Source: Dasyornis broadbenti (lineage: Eukaryota > Chordata > Aves > Passeriformes > Dasyornithidae). Taken from it: a stretch of 64,000 nucleotides of DNA. The position numbers and the translations under genes were made by a program. Position 1 is the stretch's first letter, and each line of letters starts with the position of its first letter. Below, piece after piece: positions 22,246-35,945 of the stretch. The notes below the pieces were generated by a model. It was not told the origin of the DNA and searched no databases. It saw only the letters and a list, made by a program, of their open reading frames with translations. Where the stretch lies: the NCBI GenBank assembly GCA_013397935.1, contig VZRN01000234.1, positions 770,612 through 834,611 of the forward strand, given 5' to 3'.

Positions 22246-25200
22246 TTCTTTGTGCTCATTGAAACAAAATAATGATTTTGATTTTTTTATCCAGATGGAG
22301 TAATTGTGATTAATCTCACCATGCCAATTTTCTTTTCCATGGACAAGTGGCAAATTCCCATCTTTCCCAGACATGATTCTAATGAGATCAGCAAGTGCCA
22401 ACTGAGGAGGGGATGAGCCCACGTGGGTTCTCCTGATCCTGGTGCCTCTGCAGATGGAGGTGTCTGCCAGCAACTGGGGATGCAAGGAGGGGGATGCACT
22501 GCCAGAGACCCCACAATGATTCTTTGGCAGGTGAATGTCCCTGGGAAAACCTTTGCTGGACTGAGGGTCCTGCCATGAGCCCCGCACAGGAGCGGGGGGT
22601 GGAGATGCGTGCGCTCACAGTGGGAGAGCACTTGATGGATAATACTGTGTTGTTTTGTGATGTGTAGTGCCAAAACATCACAGCCTGGGCCTGGCGTGTG
22701 CTGGAGCTGTCAGGAGCTGTTAATTCAGGTGCAGGCGAGGCGTTTCAGGGACACGCTCTGAGTTGATGGAGAGCATCAGCTGAGCGCAGCAGGTCGTGGC
22801 GGAGTTGCCGCGTCCTGGGGCTACTTTGCTGGCAGAGCCTGGTCTTGTGCTCAGGGGGATGCAGCACCCCCAGTAACAGGAGCTGGGGCTTTGCATGGGG
22901 CGTTCAGCGGCTCAAATGTAGCATCATGGTAGCTGAAATATAAAAAGGGTTTAGGGCCCCCCTCCAGTGAAGGAGCGTGGATCTGAAGCTCCCGCACCCC
23001 ACTGCCCTTCGCAAGTGCCCTGAAGTTGTTTGAGGTGGTGGAGCAGCCAGGATCCATTCTGGACCTGAGAGCATCCGTGCACAAAGGCCGTGGGCTCCTT
23101 TGTGTGCAAGGCCAGGCCAGTGGTTTTGCCTGCTCTAACGAGAGGCTGATCCCCTGCCGCTGTCTCCTCCTCATTAAACTTCAAGCTGCTCTCGTTCCCC
23201 TTTGAATTCTTCCACTCATCTTCCCTGTAAAGCCCCATTGAAAGGGCTCCTGGTGCCGGGATCTGACTCAAACGGTTCCCATTGATGCTGGTGAGGTCTT
23301 GACAAGCTTCTTTCTCTGCCTGCTCCTGCTGTGTGTTCCTGAGGATCCTCTTCAAAACCACTGAAGCTTTTGTACAGCATCTGCGGGGGCTTCGTTAGTG
23401 GCTGGCCCAGCTTCGTCAGCCCTCGGTGTCGCTTCCTTTGGGCAGGTGGTGTGGGTGTTGGGGGATATTGGGGTGCAGCTCTCCAGGGTGCACTGGACTC
23501 TGAGTGCCCTTGTCTGTGGGAGGACTGTGCTGTGGCTGCCGAGGCCAGGGCTGTCTGAGCGGGCAGTTGCTAATCCCTGGCTGCTCCAGGAAGGGGGGGA
23601 CCGGAGATGGCTTGTGTGTAGCGTAAGTGCTTCTAAAATAGAGTCTTTTCTTGTGCTGCATTTATTGAATTGCCTTAACTGCCTCTTCCCTTTCCTTAAA
23701 AGCCTCAGCGGCTGTAATTGCAGCTGTTTGCACGCTCCCACCACCGAGCTCAGCCCCTCACATGCTGCGGCTGCATGAGGGGGCCCCCCAGCGCTATTGC
23801 CCTTTGCTCCTGGAGGATGTGAGCAAGGACGGTGCTCTGGCAGCCCCCTGCTGGCACCCACACTGCTCTGGGTTGGGGTGAGGACAGGCTCCACCTGCAC
23901 GTGATGAGTTCAGGCTGCCATTCACCCCCGCTGACCCTTGGGACCCAATTCCTGGTCCTGTGGACCCCCAATGCTTGGCGCTTGTGAGGGTGCTCTGTGC
24001 CCTCACCTGTTCACTTTGGGGTGACCCTACATTGGGGATCACAGCTGCTCACCCCAGGGACTGCTGCTCCCTGAGAAGCCCCTGGACAGTAAATATTTCT
24101 GCGTGAAGCAGCACTCATGGCTTCCCTGCTGCTGCTCTGGACTGCTCAGCCCTGTCTGCTGCCTGTGTCCTGCCTGGCAAAGTCAAAGGCTGCACGGCAG
24201 CCGGTGAGAAGGGCTAGTCAGGCCTGGGGCTGCATGTTTGCTGGAGACTTCCTCTGCAGACAGTGTCCCGGGGGGCCGGTGCTGCTTGGATGCCGATCAA
24301 ATGGTTCTGGGGGCGGATGAGCTGCTGGCCGGTGACCCGACAACAGCCGCAGGAGCTTCCTGTGCCTTCTGCAGCCAGGAGCGCTGTGGGAAGTGGTGGG
24401 AGAGCGATTAACCTTTTCCTGGCAGTGCCCTGCTTGAGTGACTGAAGACCCTGCATGTCCTGCGTCCCATGGCTGAAGCCCCTCAAGTGTCTTGGCCCCT
24501 TCCCCGTGGTGGTGTGGGAGCAGGCTGGAGGTTCTCCTCAAACCTGCTGTCCCCTCTGAGGGGTCCCCCACATCTGCCTCACTGTTTCCTGGCGGATTTC
24601 TCACTATTCCAAGGAGCGAGTCCTGTTTCCCTGGCGTCCAGGCTGTGTGCAGAGTGGGGCTCAGGTGAGGCCTGGTGGCACCGGTATGCCCTCACTGTTC
24701 TCCCTTCCTGCTGTGCCAGCCTGGTGTGGGGAGATAAGGGCTGGGCTCAGCAGCAGTTGTCCTGCCCACAGGCCTGATGTGGGAGGGCTGGAGCCCACCC
24801 AGACATGCCCCTGCTCATTGCTGACCCCTCCAGTGTGGGTATTTTCACGTGTGCCCCAAATAACTCCCTGCTTCTACGTCCTGCATGAGCTGCTGCCCTC
24901 CTCATTGCAGCTGGGGGAGGTCCAACCCACTACAGCACTTCCAGGGAATTGCCACTTCCAGAAGTATTGCCAGGGAATGGCTCCTGATAAGGTGAACCCA
25001 GGTGTAACCAGCATCCTGGCCCCTCTCTCACTCTGATCCTACTGAGGGAGGAGGAGAGAGGACACCTGAGGACAGAGCCAAGCTGTGGATGACAGGGGAG
25101 AAGCTTGTGTCAGCGTCTGCCCCTCCTGAGTGATGAGCAGGGCTCGCTTGACACAGGGTTCAGAAAATGTCACTGCTCACCATAGGAGCGTCTGACATTT

Positions 25201-26269
25201 GGTCCACTGGCCCTGTCACCTCGCATACTGTTGGCCTCGCTGGCCCATGTGGTGATGAACAGAAGCTGTTACAGGGGATGCTTAGGGGAAGGACAGGTGT
25301 GCTGTGTTTAGTGAGGTGCCTGTGGTCCCTTTTGGGTGGCTCCTGGACACAGTTTCCTGCTTGGAGCTTGTCGGGGGCTGATCACCAGAGTTCGTGTCTG
25401 AGCTCAAGGAGCTGTGCTGGCTTTTGATGTCCCTGGGTGCTGTGGTGCAGACGGAATGGGAGGCTCATGCATAATGCAGGGCTCTGTATGGTGTCTGAGC
25501 CCAGCTCCTGGAGGTTTGGAAAATTAAGTGCCTGTCTGATGCTTCTAAATTGTGGAGTGGATGTCACTGCTTGACAATGGTGCGGCAGCATCAGCCCCTG
25601 CCACATCTGTCTTGCTGCTGCCGGGGGTCCCTGCCCTGGCCCTGGTCATATGATCTTTCCTGCCCTCAGCTTTACTCTCCCCTTGCCCACCTTGTCCAGG
25701 GCAGCTTTCCTGTGTTTGCCTGGGGTGTTGGGACCCTGCTGCTGGGGCTCTGCATGCCATCTGGGATGGGTTACAGCTAACTCAGCTCGTGCATCAGTGT
25801 TATGTGCCCTGCCGGTGCCACGGAGCACTCTCCTACCTACCACTTCCACATTTCCTAAAATGGGATTATTGCTTCTCCGGAGCTTCCTGACACAATCTGG
25901 AGACTCCGCCACCGGGACCAGGATGACCCAGCTGAAGGACTTGACCTCCCAAATACCAGCGCAGCAGATCACAAGTGCGGGTGTGCAGCACCGCGGCACT
26001 CCCAGCTCGGCACTGAGGCTCTCACGGCCCATCCCTGCTGCGATGCTGGGTGGGGAGCAGAGCTGCCTCTCCTCTTGCCGCTGGCACCATGTGTCACACA
26101 CTGTCCTGCCCCACTGATCAGACATCCCAGCTCCCACCCGCCCTGGGAACGCTCTGCCCCCGCCGCCCTCCATTGCCTGACCACGGTGAATTATGCACAG
26201 CCCATTACAGCTGCTCTGAGTCTGCCAGTGCTGCTTGACAGCTCAACAAATATTGGATTGGCAGGAGCA

Positions 26270-26760
26270 GCGCCCAGCCGCGGCTCCGGGAATGGGGCTG
26301 GGTCTGGACGCGGGGGATTGCAGGATACACCCAGCCAGGGCAGACAAGCGTGGCGGGGCTCCTGTTCCCTATCTGCCCGCTACCCCCGCGAATGAGGGCT
26401 TGGGATTCCTTCCTGCGAGCGCCGGCCTGTGCAGCTGGCGAGGTCTCGGCCGCTCCTTGGGAACAGCCGGCAGCGGTGGGACGAGCCGCGCCAAGCCCGT
26501 GCGCGCCATGCCCCGCCGGGACGCCCCACGGAGCCGCGTCCTCGGCCACCACCCGACGCCCTGACTCAGCCGCCGGCCTGGAGAGGGGCTCAACTCCGTC
26601 CCCTCGCTCCCCCAAGGAGGGCACTGGGGCCCGAGGCTGCCGCCCCAGCCCGGCTGGTCCCTGCGGGTCCTGCGCTGTGCCCGCGGTTGGAGCGGAGCCA
26701 GGGGCGCGCTGCCGCCCCGGTCCAGCCCGGCGCAGCAATCGGGGCCGGCGCAGGTGGTAA
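26270..26760 (+). promoter_or_regulatory. Second CpG-rich block inside JUP intron 1
   Basis: A CpG-dense stretch about 1 kb upstream of the first coding JUP exon, ending in a donor-like GCGCAG|GTGGTAAT near 26752. It could be an alternative JUP promoter with another 5'UTR exon. No coding potential is evident. A CCTCC/CTGCC simple repeat follows at 26935-27000. Confidence 0.35.
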
Positions 26761-27795
26761 TTAGGCTGTTTGGAAGTGGTTGCTGCTGCGCCCAGGTATG
26801 CCGGGCGGCATCTGCTCCCTTCGCTGCTTATCGCCTCTGAAACTCTGACTCATCCCACTCCTGCGCGGCTGGGAAGGGGTAGGAATCCCGGCGGGTGCCT
26901 GGATGATGGGTCAGCGGAGGGCTGGGCGGGCGCTGTCTCCATCCCTCCCTCCTTGCCTGCCTCCACCCCTCCCTCCCTGCCTGCCTCCATCCCTCCTGGC
27001 CGTGCCGGGGGCCTGGATACAGGGCTGGTGACTCACAGCCCTGAGTGAGCTCAGGAATTAATCCATGAGCCATCCTCCCTCCCCCTGTATCCCCAAATTA
27101 CAGACAAGGAAAGCCCAGCCCTGCTCCCAGCAACCTTGGCTGGTTTGTCTTGAGTGTTGGGATGTGCTGGGCTGCCCTGTCCGGGCACTGAGTGAGGAGC
27201 ACCCAGCCCCAGACCACGCCATGGGCGCCTGTGGTGCTGAGCACCCATGGGAGAACCAAGCCAGTGGTTTTGCCTGCTTCTTTTCAGGCACTTTAGGAGT
27301 GTCCCAGGAACCTTCTAAGATGGTTCATTTTATTCTTGGAGCTCCAGCCATGTGGAGCTTGGAGCTTCTGGCATGTCCCCAGCTCTTTGCAGGTCCTGTC
27401 ACTGGAAAGGGGGCTTAAAAAAGCTTGTGGACAGCCGGGGGAGCTGGGGATCTGGCTGTGGTGTCCCACTGTGCCAGGCAGAGCCTGCCTACACCTTGGC
27501 CGTGGCAGTGGTGAGACACGGTGTTGTGAGACACAGCGCTGTGAGACACAGCCGCGGTTCAAGTCTGAACACGAGCAAACAAAGTGCTGAGCTTTGGGTT
27601 CGTCATCCCGTTGCCGCCTTTCATCTCCCGTGGGGGAGGAGGGTAGATAGGGATTGGCTCCATCTGCTCATGGGCTGCGCAGGGGCCGGCTGCTGCACCA
27701 GGGACTGCTACACCGTTCAGGGGCAGGAGGGTCCTGCAGCAACCTGGGCTCTTCCGGAGGTGTAACCTCTGCCCTTCCCACCCTGCAGAGCAGCC

Positions 27796-30700
27796 ATGGA
27801 GGTGATGAACATGATGGAGCAGCCGATCAAGGTGACAGAGTGGCAGCAGACCTACACCTATGACTCCGGAATCCACTCTGGCGTCAACACGCAGGTGCCC
27901 TCTGTCAGCAGCAAGTGCCTCGGGGATGATGACGAGGTGTATGGGAAGCAGTATACCATCAAGAAGACGACCACCACGAGTTACTGCCAGGGAGGGAACC
28001 AGGGCCAGAGCCAAGCGCAAGGTAAGGGGCTGTGGGGCTTGGCACATCCGTGGGCTCAGCTGCTCGGCTCCTGCCTTCCTCTTCCTCCCCCATAGCCACA
28101 CTGCTTCTGGGCACTCCTCCACGCTGGCTTCCACACCCCGGGAGTTGTTGCTGCCTAAAATATGCTCCCTCCTGTCCTCCTTCCCAGTGCCAAGAGGCTC
28201 TCGCGCGGGGGTGGCAGGCACCCAGCCCGCGCTGGTGCTGAGCTACGCACACATCCGAGCGCGCCAGCGGGTTGGCTTGAGATGGGAACAGCTGATCCCG
28301 GCCGACAGATCTGCCACCTGCTCTACTGCCTGTCTGCCTGCTGGGAAGCCTGTCCCAGCACGGCTGACGGGGCTGCCAGTGTGTGCTGTAACTCCGCGTC
28401 ACCGCCACGGCTTCTCCCACTGAGGCGAGGACAATATGGAGCCACATCCTGGAATGAAGGAGATGCTTCCCCCAGCTTTATCCCCTCAAAGGAGGGCTGG
28501 TTTGCTCTGCTTGCCCTTGCAGTTCCCTCTCATAGGGAATGTTCCCTGTCATAGGCCCTGGAAGGTTTATTTGTCAGCTCCGGCGGGTATCAGAGTCCCC
28601 CAAGCCCTGTATGGTCCTTGTGCAGCAGAGGTGGGGACCATGGGTGGCTACCGCAGTATCACACCTCAGCATCCTCGATGGGGAAGGCCTCAGTGTCCTC
28701 CTTTTTTCCTGTGCCAGCTGCTCCCAAGTTGCAAATATCCTTAATTTTTTAATTAATGGGCCTTATGTGACAACTGCCTCATCATGCTGCCTAATTGAGT
28801 GTTGTCTTATCTCTGTGCTGCTGTATCTGTTTACGCTTTGAAGCTCCGGCTCTGTGCAGAGCGTGCCGGGACTGCTGACGTGGCTGGTGTCACTGCGCTA
28901 AGCTCTTGCTCATCTAGCTGGGATTGGGAAGCAGGGCTGGGAGCACTCCTTGGAGAGAGCCTGAATCTAATGCTGCCTCCCTGTCCTTCCCCACAGCGGA
29001 CATGGAGGCTCAGCTGGCCATGACCCGCGCCCAGCGCGTCCGGGCTGCCATGTACCCTGAGACGGTGGAGGACCGCTCGCTCCTCATCACCACCCAGCTG
29101 GAGGGGCAGCAGACCAATGTGCAGCGCCTGGCAGAGCCCTCCCAGATGCTGAAGTCAGCCATTGTGCACCTCATCAACTACCAGGATGACGCTGAGCTGG
29201 CTACACGTGCCATCCCAGAGCTCACCAAGCTGCTCAATGATGAGGACCCGGTAAGGAACTACGTTTACTCTATGTGTCTCTGGGCTTTCAGTTGCTGCAC
29301 AGATGGGCTCCCATTCCTGTGGGGGCTCTGTGGCCACGTCTGTCTCCTTCCTCTTGGCCAAACTCCTGGTTGCCTCTGCCCTGCACCAGGACTGGGCCCA
29401 CCTCTGCCCACCCGTGTCACCTCGCAGCCTGTCCCTGCTGCAGGACCCCTTCCCACATGTCGGCTCCTCTCTCTCCAGGTGGTTGTCAGCAAGGCAGCCA
29501 TGATCGTCAACCAGCTCTCCAAGAAGGAGGCGTCACGCCGTGCGCTGATGCAGTCACCGCAGATCGTGGCGGCCGTGGTCCGCACCATGCAGAGCACTAG
29601 CGACCTGGACACTGCCCGCTGCACCACCAGCATCCTGCACAACCTCTCACACCACCGCGAGGGCCTGCTCTCCATCTTCAAGTCTGGTGGCATCCCAGCC
29701 CTCGTAAGGATGCTGAGGTACACAGTGGTGATGGGGACTCCAGGGGGAATGGCAGAGCCTGGCAGCCCCTCCTGGGCTGGGGGCAGAGGAAGGGAGGGCT
29801 CATGCTGCCCTCAATGTGGGTCCTCCTGCTCACCAAAACAACAGAGTGGGAGACTGTGAGCCTGTGAAAGCCCCCAGAGTTTATTGTGTATGGAGCCTGC
29901 ATGGGGGCAGGAGGAGGGGAGTGGCTACTCCAGCCCCTCTGCCCTGGCCACAGATACGGAGCTTGGGCTCTGAGGTGTCCCTTCCCTGGGCCCATGCAGC
30001 CTGGTGGGCTTGCACAGGGCCTTTCTGAAGGGCGCTGGTGGATGCTGGGCTCAGGGCAGCCCTGGGGGCTCCACTGCAGCCCAGTGAGTGTGGTGGAGCT
30101 CCTGCACTGATGTGGTGTGTGCTACCCGCCTGCAGCTCACCCGTCGAGTCTGTTCTCTTCTACGCCATCACCACCCTGCACAACCTGCTGCTGTACCAGG
30201 AGGGGGCCAAGATGGCTGTGCGTTTGGCCGATGGGCTGCAGAAGATGGTTCCCCTGCTGAACAAGAACAACCCCAAGTTCCTGGCCATCACCACTGACTG
30301 CCTCCAGCTTCTGGCCTACGGGAACCAGGAGAGCAAGGTGGGATGGGGTTCCCAGACTGACAGTGACATGGGTAGGGCAGGAGAGGGGTGGCTGCCCAGC
30401 CTTGTGCCTTGCAGATGGAAGACCAGGAGGCAGCAGTAGAGACTCCACCATCTCATGTGTCTCTGGCGGGGTGACTGGAGCATTCCTGCATGCCAAGGGT
30501 TTGGAGCTCCTGCCTGGCTTGTGTCCTGGCATGAGCTGGGCAATTCAGAGATGGGGTCCCAGTGGCCACATGCCTCAACCCTCCATTCTCAATGCCCTAT
30601 CCCTGGAAGCGTTCAAGATCAGGTTGGACAGGACTTGGAGCAACGTCATCTAGTGGAATGTGTTGCTGGCTGTGGTGAAGGATGTAACTGGATGGTCTTT

Positions 30701-33700
30701 AAGTTCCCTTCCAATACAGCTCATTCCGGGTTTTTGTCTTGCAGCTGATTATTTTGGCCAACGGAGGACCCCAGGCCCTGGTGCAGATCATGCGCAGCTA
30801 CAACTATGAGAAGCTGCTCTGGACCACAAGCCGTGTGCTCAAGGTGCTGTCGGTGTGTCCCAGCAACAAACCTGCCATCGTTGAGGCTGGTAAGAGGGGC
30901 TGGGGTCTGTGTCAGAGCCGCAGGGGGAGGGTGGTGGTGATGTCATGGTGATGCGACTGAGGATGTGTCCAGCTGCGTGTCTGTGGGACAGGCAGATGTC
31001 TGGCACAGCCAGGTGAAGCCACCTGTGCTGGCCTGGATTCCTGCTCTGAAGGCTACTGAGGTGTGTTCCTGGCACTGTGTGTGGGCAGGATCCAGCCCGA
31101 CTGTCCGAGAGCTCTTTCCACACCACATGTGGCCTATGCCGAGCCATGAGGCTGTCACTGTACAGGAGCATCTGCTGGTGGTGCCCAACCCATGCAGCCC
31201 TGCTGCGACTCACTCCTGGGATGGCTGAGGGTGCTCACAGGGCTGTCCCCTCCCCTGCAGGTGGCATGCAAGCACTGGGCAAGCACCTGACCAGCTCCAG
31301 CCCCAGGCTGGTCCAGAATTGCCTCTGGACCCTGCGGAACCTCTCTGACGTGGCAACCAAACAGGTGAGTCTGTGGAACCGTGGTTGTACTTCAGCGACG
31401 CGTTTCGGAGCCGTGTCTGTGCCGGGTGCTGGGCTGCTCATGCCAGGCAGAGTCCAAAGCCGCGTGTTCCCAGTTCTGTGTGCTGCAGCGGCGCATGTGC
31501 CTGGCGGGGTTAGGGGATGCCCCGCTGTGCCCAGCTTACCCTGCAGCAGGGCTTGCTCTGCATCACGGTGGGCTGCTCATTGCCCGTGGTCCTGCCCATG
31601 CCAGCTGGCTGCCAACACTCCTGCATGTCCCCAGTGTGAGGCCGAGGCCAGCGTGGTCGCTCAGCGAGTGTCACTGGGGTTTGCTCTGGCTTGGGAGCTC
31701 CGTCAGCCTGTCCTGGGCTGGCTGCCTGCCCGGCTCCTGTGGGAGCTGCTTGCAGAGCTGCTGCCAAGGCCGTTGTGCCCTGCAGCCAGTGCAGAGGTGA
31801 CCCCATCCCTGCTCTGGGTCTGCTCTCCCAGCCCTTTGCCGCCTCCTGATGAGTTTTCCCATCTGCTGGGGCTGCTCCATGTGGATTAGCTCTGATGCAG
31901 CCTGGAAACTATTTTGGCTGTCACAGAACCATCCCTGGCTCTGATGGCTGAAGGGTTGAAGGATGATGTGGTCATGGCTCTTTAACTCCTTCCTGTCCCT
32001 CTGCTGGCTGCTGGCCGGCACAGCCAGGACCGGGGTCACTCCGTCACCGTGTGGGGAGTGGTGGCAGGGGCATCGGAAGTATAATTCCAGCAGGGAAAAA
32101 CTGCTGGAGACATTAAACTCTGAGTGAAACTGCACATGTCAGAGTGGCTGGGGCTCACTGTGAAGGAGCAGCTCCAGCTGTGGGGAATGGAAAAGGAGCT
32201 GTGTGGGAGTCAGGAACACTGCAGCCCCCCCTTCTCTGCCTGCTGGGGCCACATGCGGGGCTGTAACTCTGGTCTGGCTGTGTGTGCTGCTCCCACCTCC
32301 CATGCCCACTCCTGCAGGAGGGCCTGGATGGCGTCCTCAAGATCCTGGTGAACCAGCTGAGCTCTGATGACGTGAACGTGCTGACCTGTGCCACTGGCAC
32401 CCTCTCCAACCTGACCTGCAACAACAGCAAGAACAAGACACTGGTGACGCAGTCAAACGGGGTGGAGGCCCTGATCCACACCATCCTGCGGGCAGGCGAC
32501 AAGGAGGACATCACTGAGCCGGCCGTCTGTGCCCTGCGGCACCTCACCAGCCGGCACCCCGAGGCCGAGATGGCGCAGAACTCGGTGCGGCTCAACTACG
32601 GCATCCCTGCCATTGTCAAGCTCCTCAACCAGCCCAACCAGTGGCCACTGGTTAAGGTAAGGGGCTGGAAGGGTGTTGGGGGCTAGAGGAGGCTGGTGCC
32701 TGGTCTGCAGCAAGCTCCTGGCTGCTGTTCTGTGGTGGGATGGGCTGCTGAGGGGGTCAGCCGCCGCAGCCGTGCACAGAGTGATGGTGGCTGCTGCTGC
32801 CACAGCCCTGCTCCTGTTGGGTTGTGTCCTTGACAGCAGCTGATGAAAGAAGTGGCTCGTGCCCGCTCCTCATTGGAATCAAAGCTCAGCCTGGGGAGGG
32901 GATGGTTCCAGTGCAGGGAGAAAGCTGACTCAGCCTGCACTGCAGAAGGGGTGGGGTGAGGTGGGACAGGCGGGAGTGGGCCCAACCACTGGGTCTCTTG
33001 GGGAACACATGCTGTTCTGATCCACAACTGAGACAAATCTCTCCTTCCTCCTCCTCTCCTCCAGGCTACCATAGGCCTGATCCGCAACCTGGCCCTGTGC
33101 CCAGCCAACCATGCCCCTCTGCAGGAGGCTGCCGTCATCCCCCGCCTTGTCCAGCTGCTGGTCAAGGCTCACCAGGATGCCCAGCGGCATGTGGCTGCTG
33201 GCACACAACAGCCCTACACGGTGAGTCCCCACCCGTGTGCCCTGCTCCCAGCACAGCCTGGCACCCCAAAGCCCAGCCTGTCCCTGGGGGTACCCTGTGC
33301 CCACACTTCAGGTGGCTGTGCTGTATGGGGGCCCTGGCTGAACTCTTGTTCCCTGATAGGATGGAGTGAAGATGGAAGAGATTGTGGAGGGTTGCACGGG
33401 GGCACTGCACATCCTGGCCCGGGACCCCATGAACCGCATGGAGATCTTCCGCCTCAATACCATCCCTCTCTTCGTGCAGGTCAGGGCTGTGGGGACACAG
33501 GGTCTGCACTGGGCCACCTCCTGCCCAGCCTGCACAGGGAGCTGCAGCCCTGAGCTGATGGCCCCGTGTGTCAGGACACACCCAGAGCGCAGGGGCTCCT
33601 TACTGGCTGCTTCACACAGCTGCTGATCTCTCCTGACAGCTCCTGTACTCGCCGGTGGAGAACATCCAGCGTGTGGCAGCCGGCGTGCTGTGCGAGCTGG

Positions 33701-34813
33701 CCCAGGACAAGGAGGCTGCAGATGCTATCGATGCCGAGGGGGCCTCGGCTCCACTGATGGAGCTGCTGCACTCCCGGAATGAGGGGACAGGTGAGCGCTG
33801 CCATGCCAGGGGCTGTGCTGGGGACTCTCCCAACACTGTCCCAGCTGGGGCTTCTGGGGCTCTGGTGCTGCATGGCAGCAGGAGCTGAGGCTGCAGCCCA
33901 TCCCTACAGCCACCTACGCAGCCGCTGTGCTGTTCCGCATCTCGGAGGACAAGAATCCTGACTACAGGAAGCGTGTCTCCGTGGAGCTCACCAACTCCCT
34001 CTTCAAGCACGACCCGGCAGCCTGGGAAGCGGTGAGCATCCCAACAAGCTCTTTTCCCTGGGGAAACCAGGGCCTTAGGGGAAAGTCCCATCCTGCTTCC
34101 AAAAGCTGTTGCCGGCACCTCCAAGCAGAGCTCAGCCAGTAGCGACTGGCCAACAGTGGGAGGGGGGAGGTGGACGGGCCGTAGCCTCAGCTCCTGTGTC
34201 ATGGCACCCACTGCTTGGTACAGGGCTTGCCCTCACATGGCCCCTGAGCATCTTGAGCATGAAACCCTTCAATTGTGCCATCTTCTTCCGTAGGCTCAGA
34301 GCATGATCCCCATCAACGAGCCCTACTCAGATGGTGAGTATGGCACCAGCCCTCCCCGCAGGGTCCCCGTGGGCTGGGTTCTGGGGGGCTCTTGCCTCAT
34401 GTCACCAAGCCAGGCTGGGTGTAAAACCTTTTTCAGGGGGCTGTGAGTCAAGTGCCAGCCCATTCTGCTGGGGTTTGGGGGTACACAGTGGGATGCTCAG
34501 CTCCCAGGGAGCACATGCAGCTGGTGCCCTTGGGCTAGGGGATGGTGGGTCCCTTTTGTAGCACCATGTGTCACGTACTGCCCCGGGCAGGGGGACAAGG
34601 AGGTAGCTGAGATATGGAGAAATCTTTGGCCGATGGGAACTGAGGTTGCCACATCTCTTCCCTGCAGAGCTGGACCCTGGTTACCGCCCCATGTACTCGG
34701 GTGACATCCCCCTGGACCCCATCGACATGCACATGGACATGGATGGGGACTATCCCATGGATGCCTACAGCGACGGCGTCCGAGCGCCCTTCGCTGACCA
34801 CATGCTCGCCTAA
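27796..34813 (+). CDS. JUP: JUP, junction plakoglobin (gamma-catenin)
   Basis: Thirteen coding exons: 27796-28021, 28997-29250, 29479-29717, 30136-30337, 30745-30889, 31261-31364, 32318-32656, 33065-33220, 33360-33479, 33640-33790, 33910-34031, 34294-34333 and 34668-34813. They give 747 residues (human 745). The N-terminus (MEVMNMMEQPIKVTEWQQ) leads to the beta-TrCP/GSK3 degron DSGIHS, shared with beta-catenin. The alpha-catenin-binding region and armadillo repeats follow (roughly residues 120-670), with hallmarks such as VHLINYQDDAELA, LWTLRNLSD and GTLSNLTCNN. The C-terminal tail ends in DHMLA. Plakoglobin is the armadillo protein shared by desmosomes and adherens junctions; it binds desmoglein and classic cadherin tails and can enter the nucleus. 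Tail strings such as MHMDMDGDYP distinguish it from beta-catenin. The coding exons follow a non-coding first exon across a long intron. Confidence 0.98.
30582..30732 (+). mobile_element. CR1 LINE 3' fragment in JUP intron
   Basis: About 150 bases match the CR1 3'-end pattern (CCTGGAAGCGTTCAAGATCAGGT-like, then TCTTTAAGTTCCCTTCCAA). The copy lies in sense orientation directly before the polypyrimidine tract of the JUP exon that starts at 30745. The usual ATTCTATGATTCTGTGA tail is missing or replaced by the acceptor region. Confidence 0.85.
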
Positions 34814-35945
34814 CCCGCCTGCAGCCCCGCACCAGGTACCTGCCGGTGCGGCTGGGACGTGGGCTCAGCCCTGGGCGGGGGTGAGATGGGTGGCCAGGGG
34901 AGGCAGGGCTGGCCGATGGCACCTGGCATGCTGGAGGGTCCCTGGTGCCACCACAGGGTCCCTGATGCCACCATGGGTCCCTAGCGCTGCCATGGGTCAA
35001 TGTCCCCATCACCTGCGGGCTCAGGGAGTTCCGAGCTCTGGTCTCGTCCCAAATTCCCCCTTGGTGGATGACAGGAGTTCTCTGCCACTGCAGGTGTTCT
35101 CTCCATGCAGAAGAGGGTGGCCCCAGAGCTGAGCATTCGCAAGAAGGACTTGGGAGACAGAAGTGCCTGAGAAGACAAAACTTTTCCATTCCCACGAGAG
35201 GTTTTATTTTTTGATTTGTTTTCTTCGCTGTGGGTCTGTGGAGAAGGTCCTTCCTCCTGGGACTGCTTCGAGCACCTACTGCCACATCCATCATCCAAGA
35301 TACTGTTTCTGAAGCTTTAAAACACAAACCCTGCACCGTTAGTGATCTTTCATTGGCAAAATAATCTTTTCTATGAATATATATTTCTTTTTTATTTTTA
35401 ATATGGTGCCAACGGCTTTTGCCGTCTTTTAAGTTTGTGCTTTCTAACTTCCCCACAATTTGGTCTGTGTGTTAGTGTTCTAGGAGAGGAATCTGACATG
35501 GAAAAAACCCTTTGCTTCCCGCAAACTCCAACTGAATCACACCAATCCAGTTTTCTGAAAGCAAAGGGTCCGTGTCCCAGGACCTTCGGGGTGTCTGAGG
35601 TTTAATTCTTTCCCATCAGCCACTGGGAGCTGACTTCGTGTCCCTGTCCTGCCGGTCCCCATAGAGGAGTGACTCCAGCATTAGGAACTGTGTCCTTGTA
35701 CTGATCTTTGTTGCACATTTTAACCCGTTTCCCTTCTCTTTGGTGAGTGGTGTGTTTCCATCCCCTCCTCCCTTATCTAATGCATTTTTTAAAGAGGCTT
35801 TAGATCTGATGGTGGTTGAGCACTCCGGCTGGAAAGGGATGGACAGTTACTGGAGTGTGGGTCAGGAATGGAAGATTTTATTATTTCTGTAAGTTGTTTT
35901 TGTATAGACCAAAGCAAAGAATAAAATAACCCCTGCAGCCCCGTG
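34814..35945 (+). other. JUP: JUP 3'UTR with poly(A) signal
   Basis: About 1.1 kb becomes AT-rich after 35160 and ends at AATAAA 35920-35925, followed by a T/G-rich stretch. A possible 3'UTR intron is seen: donor-like CACCAG|GTACCT at 34836 and acceptor-like CTGCAG before 35094. RNA data would decide. Confidence 0.7.
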
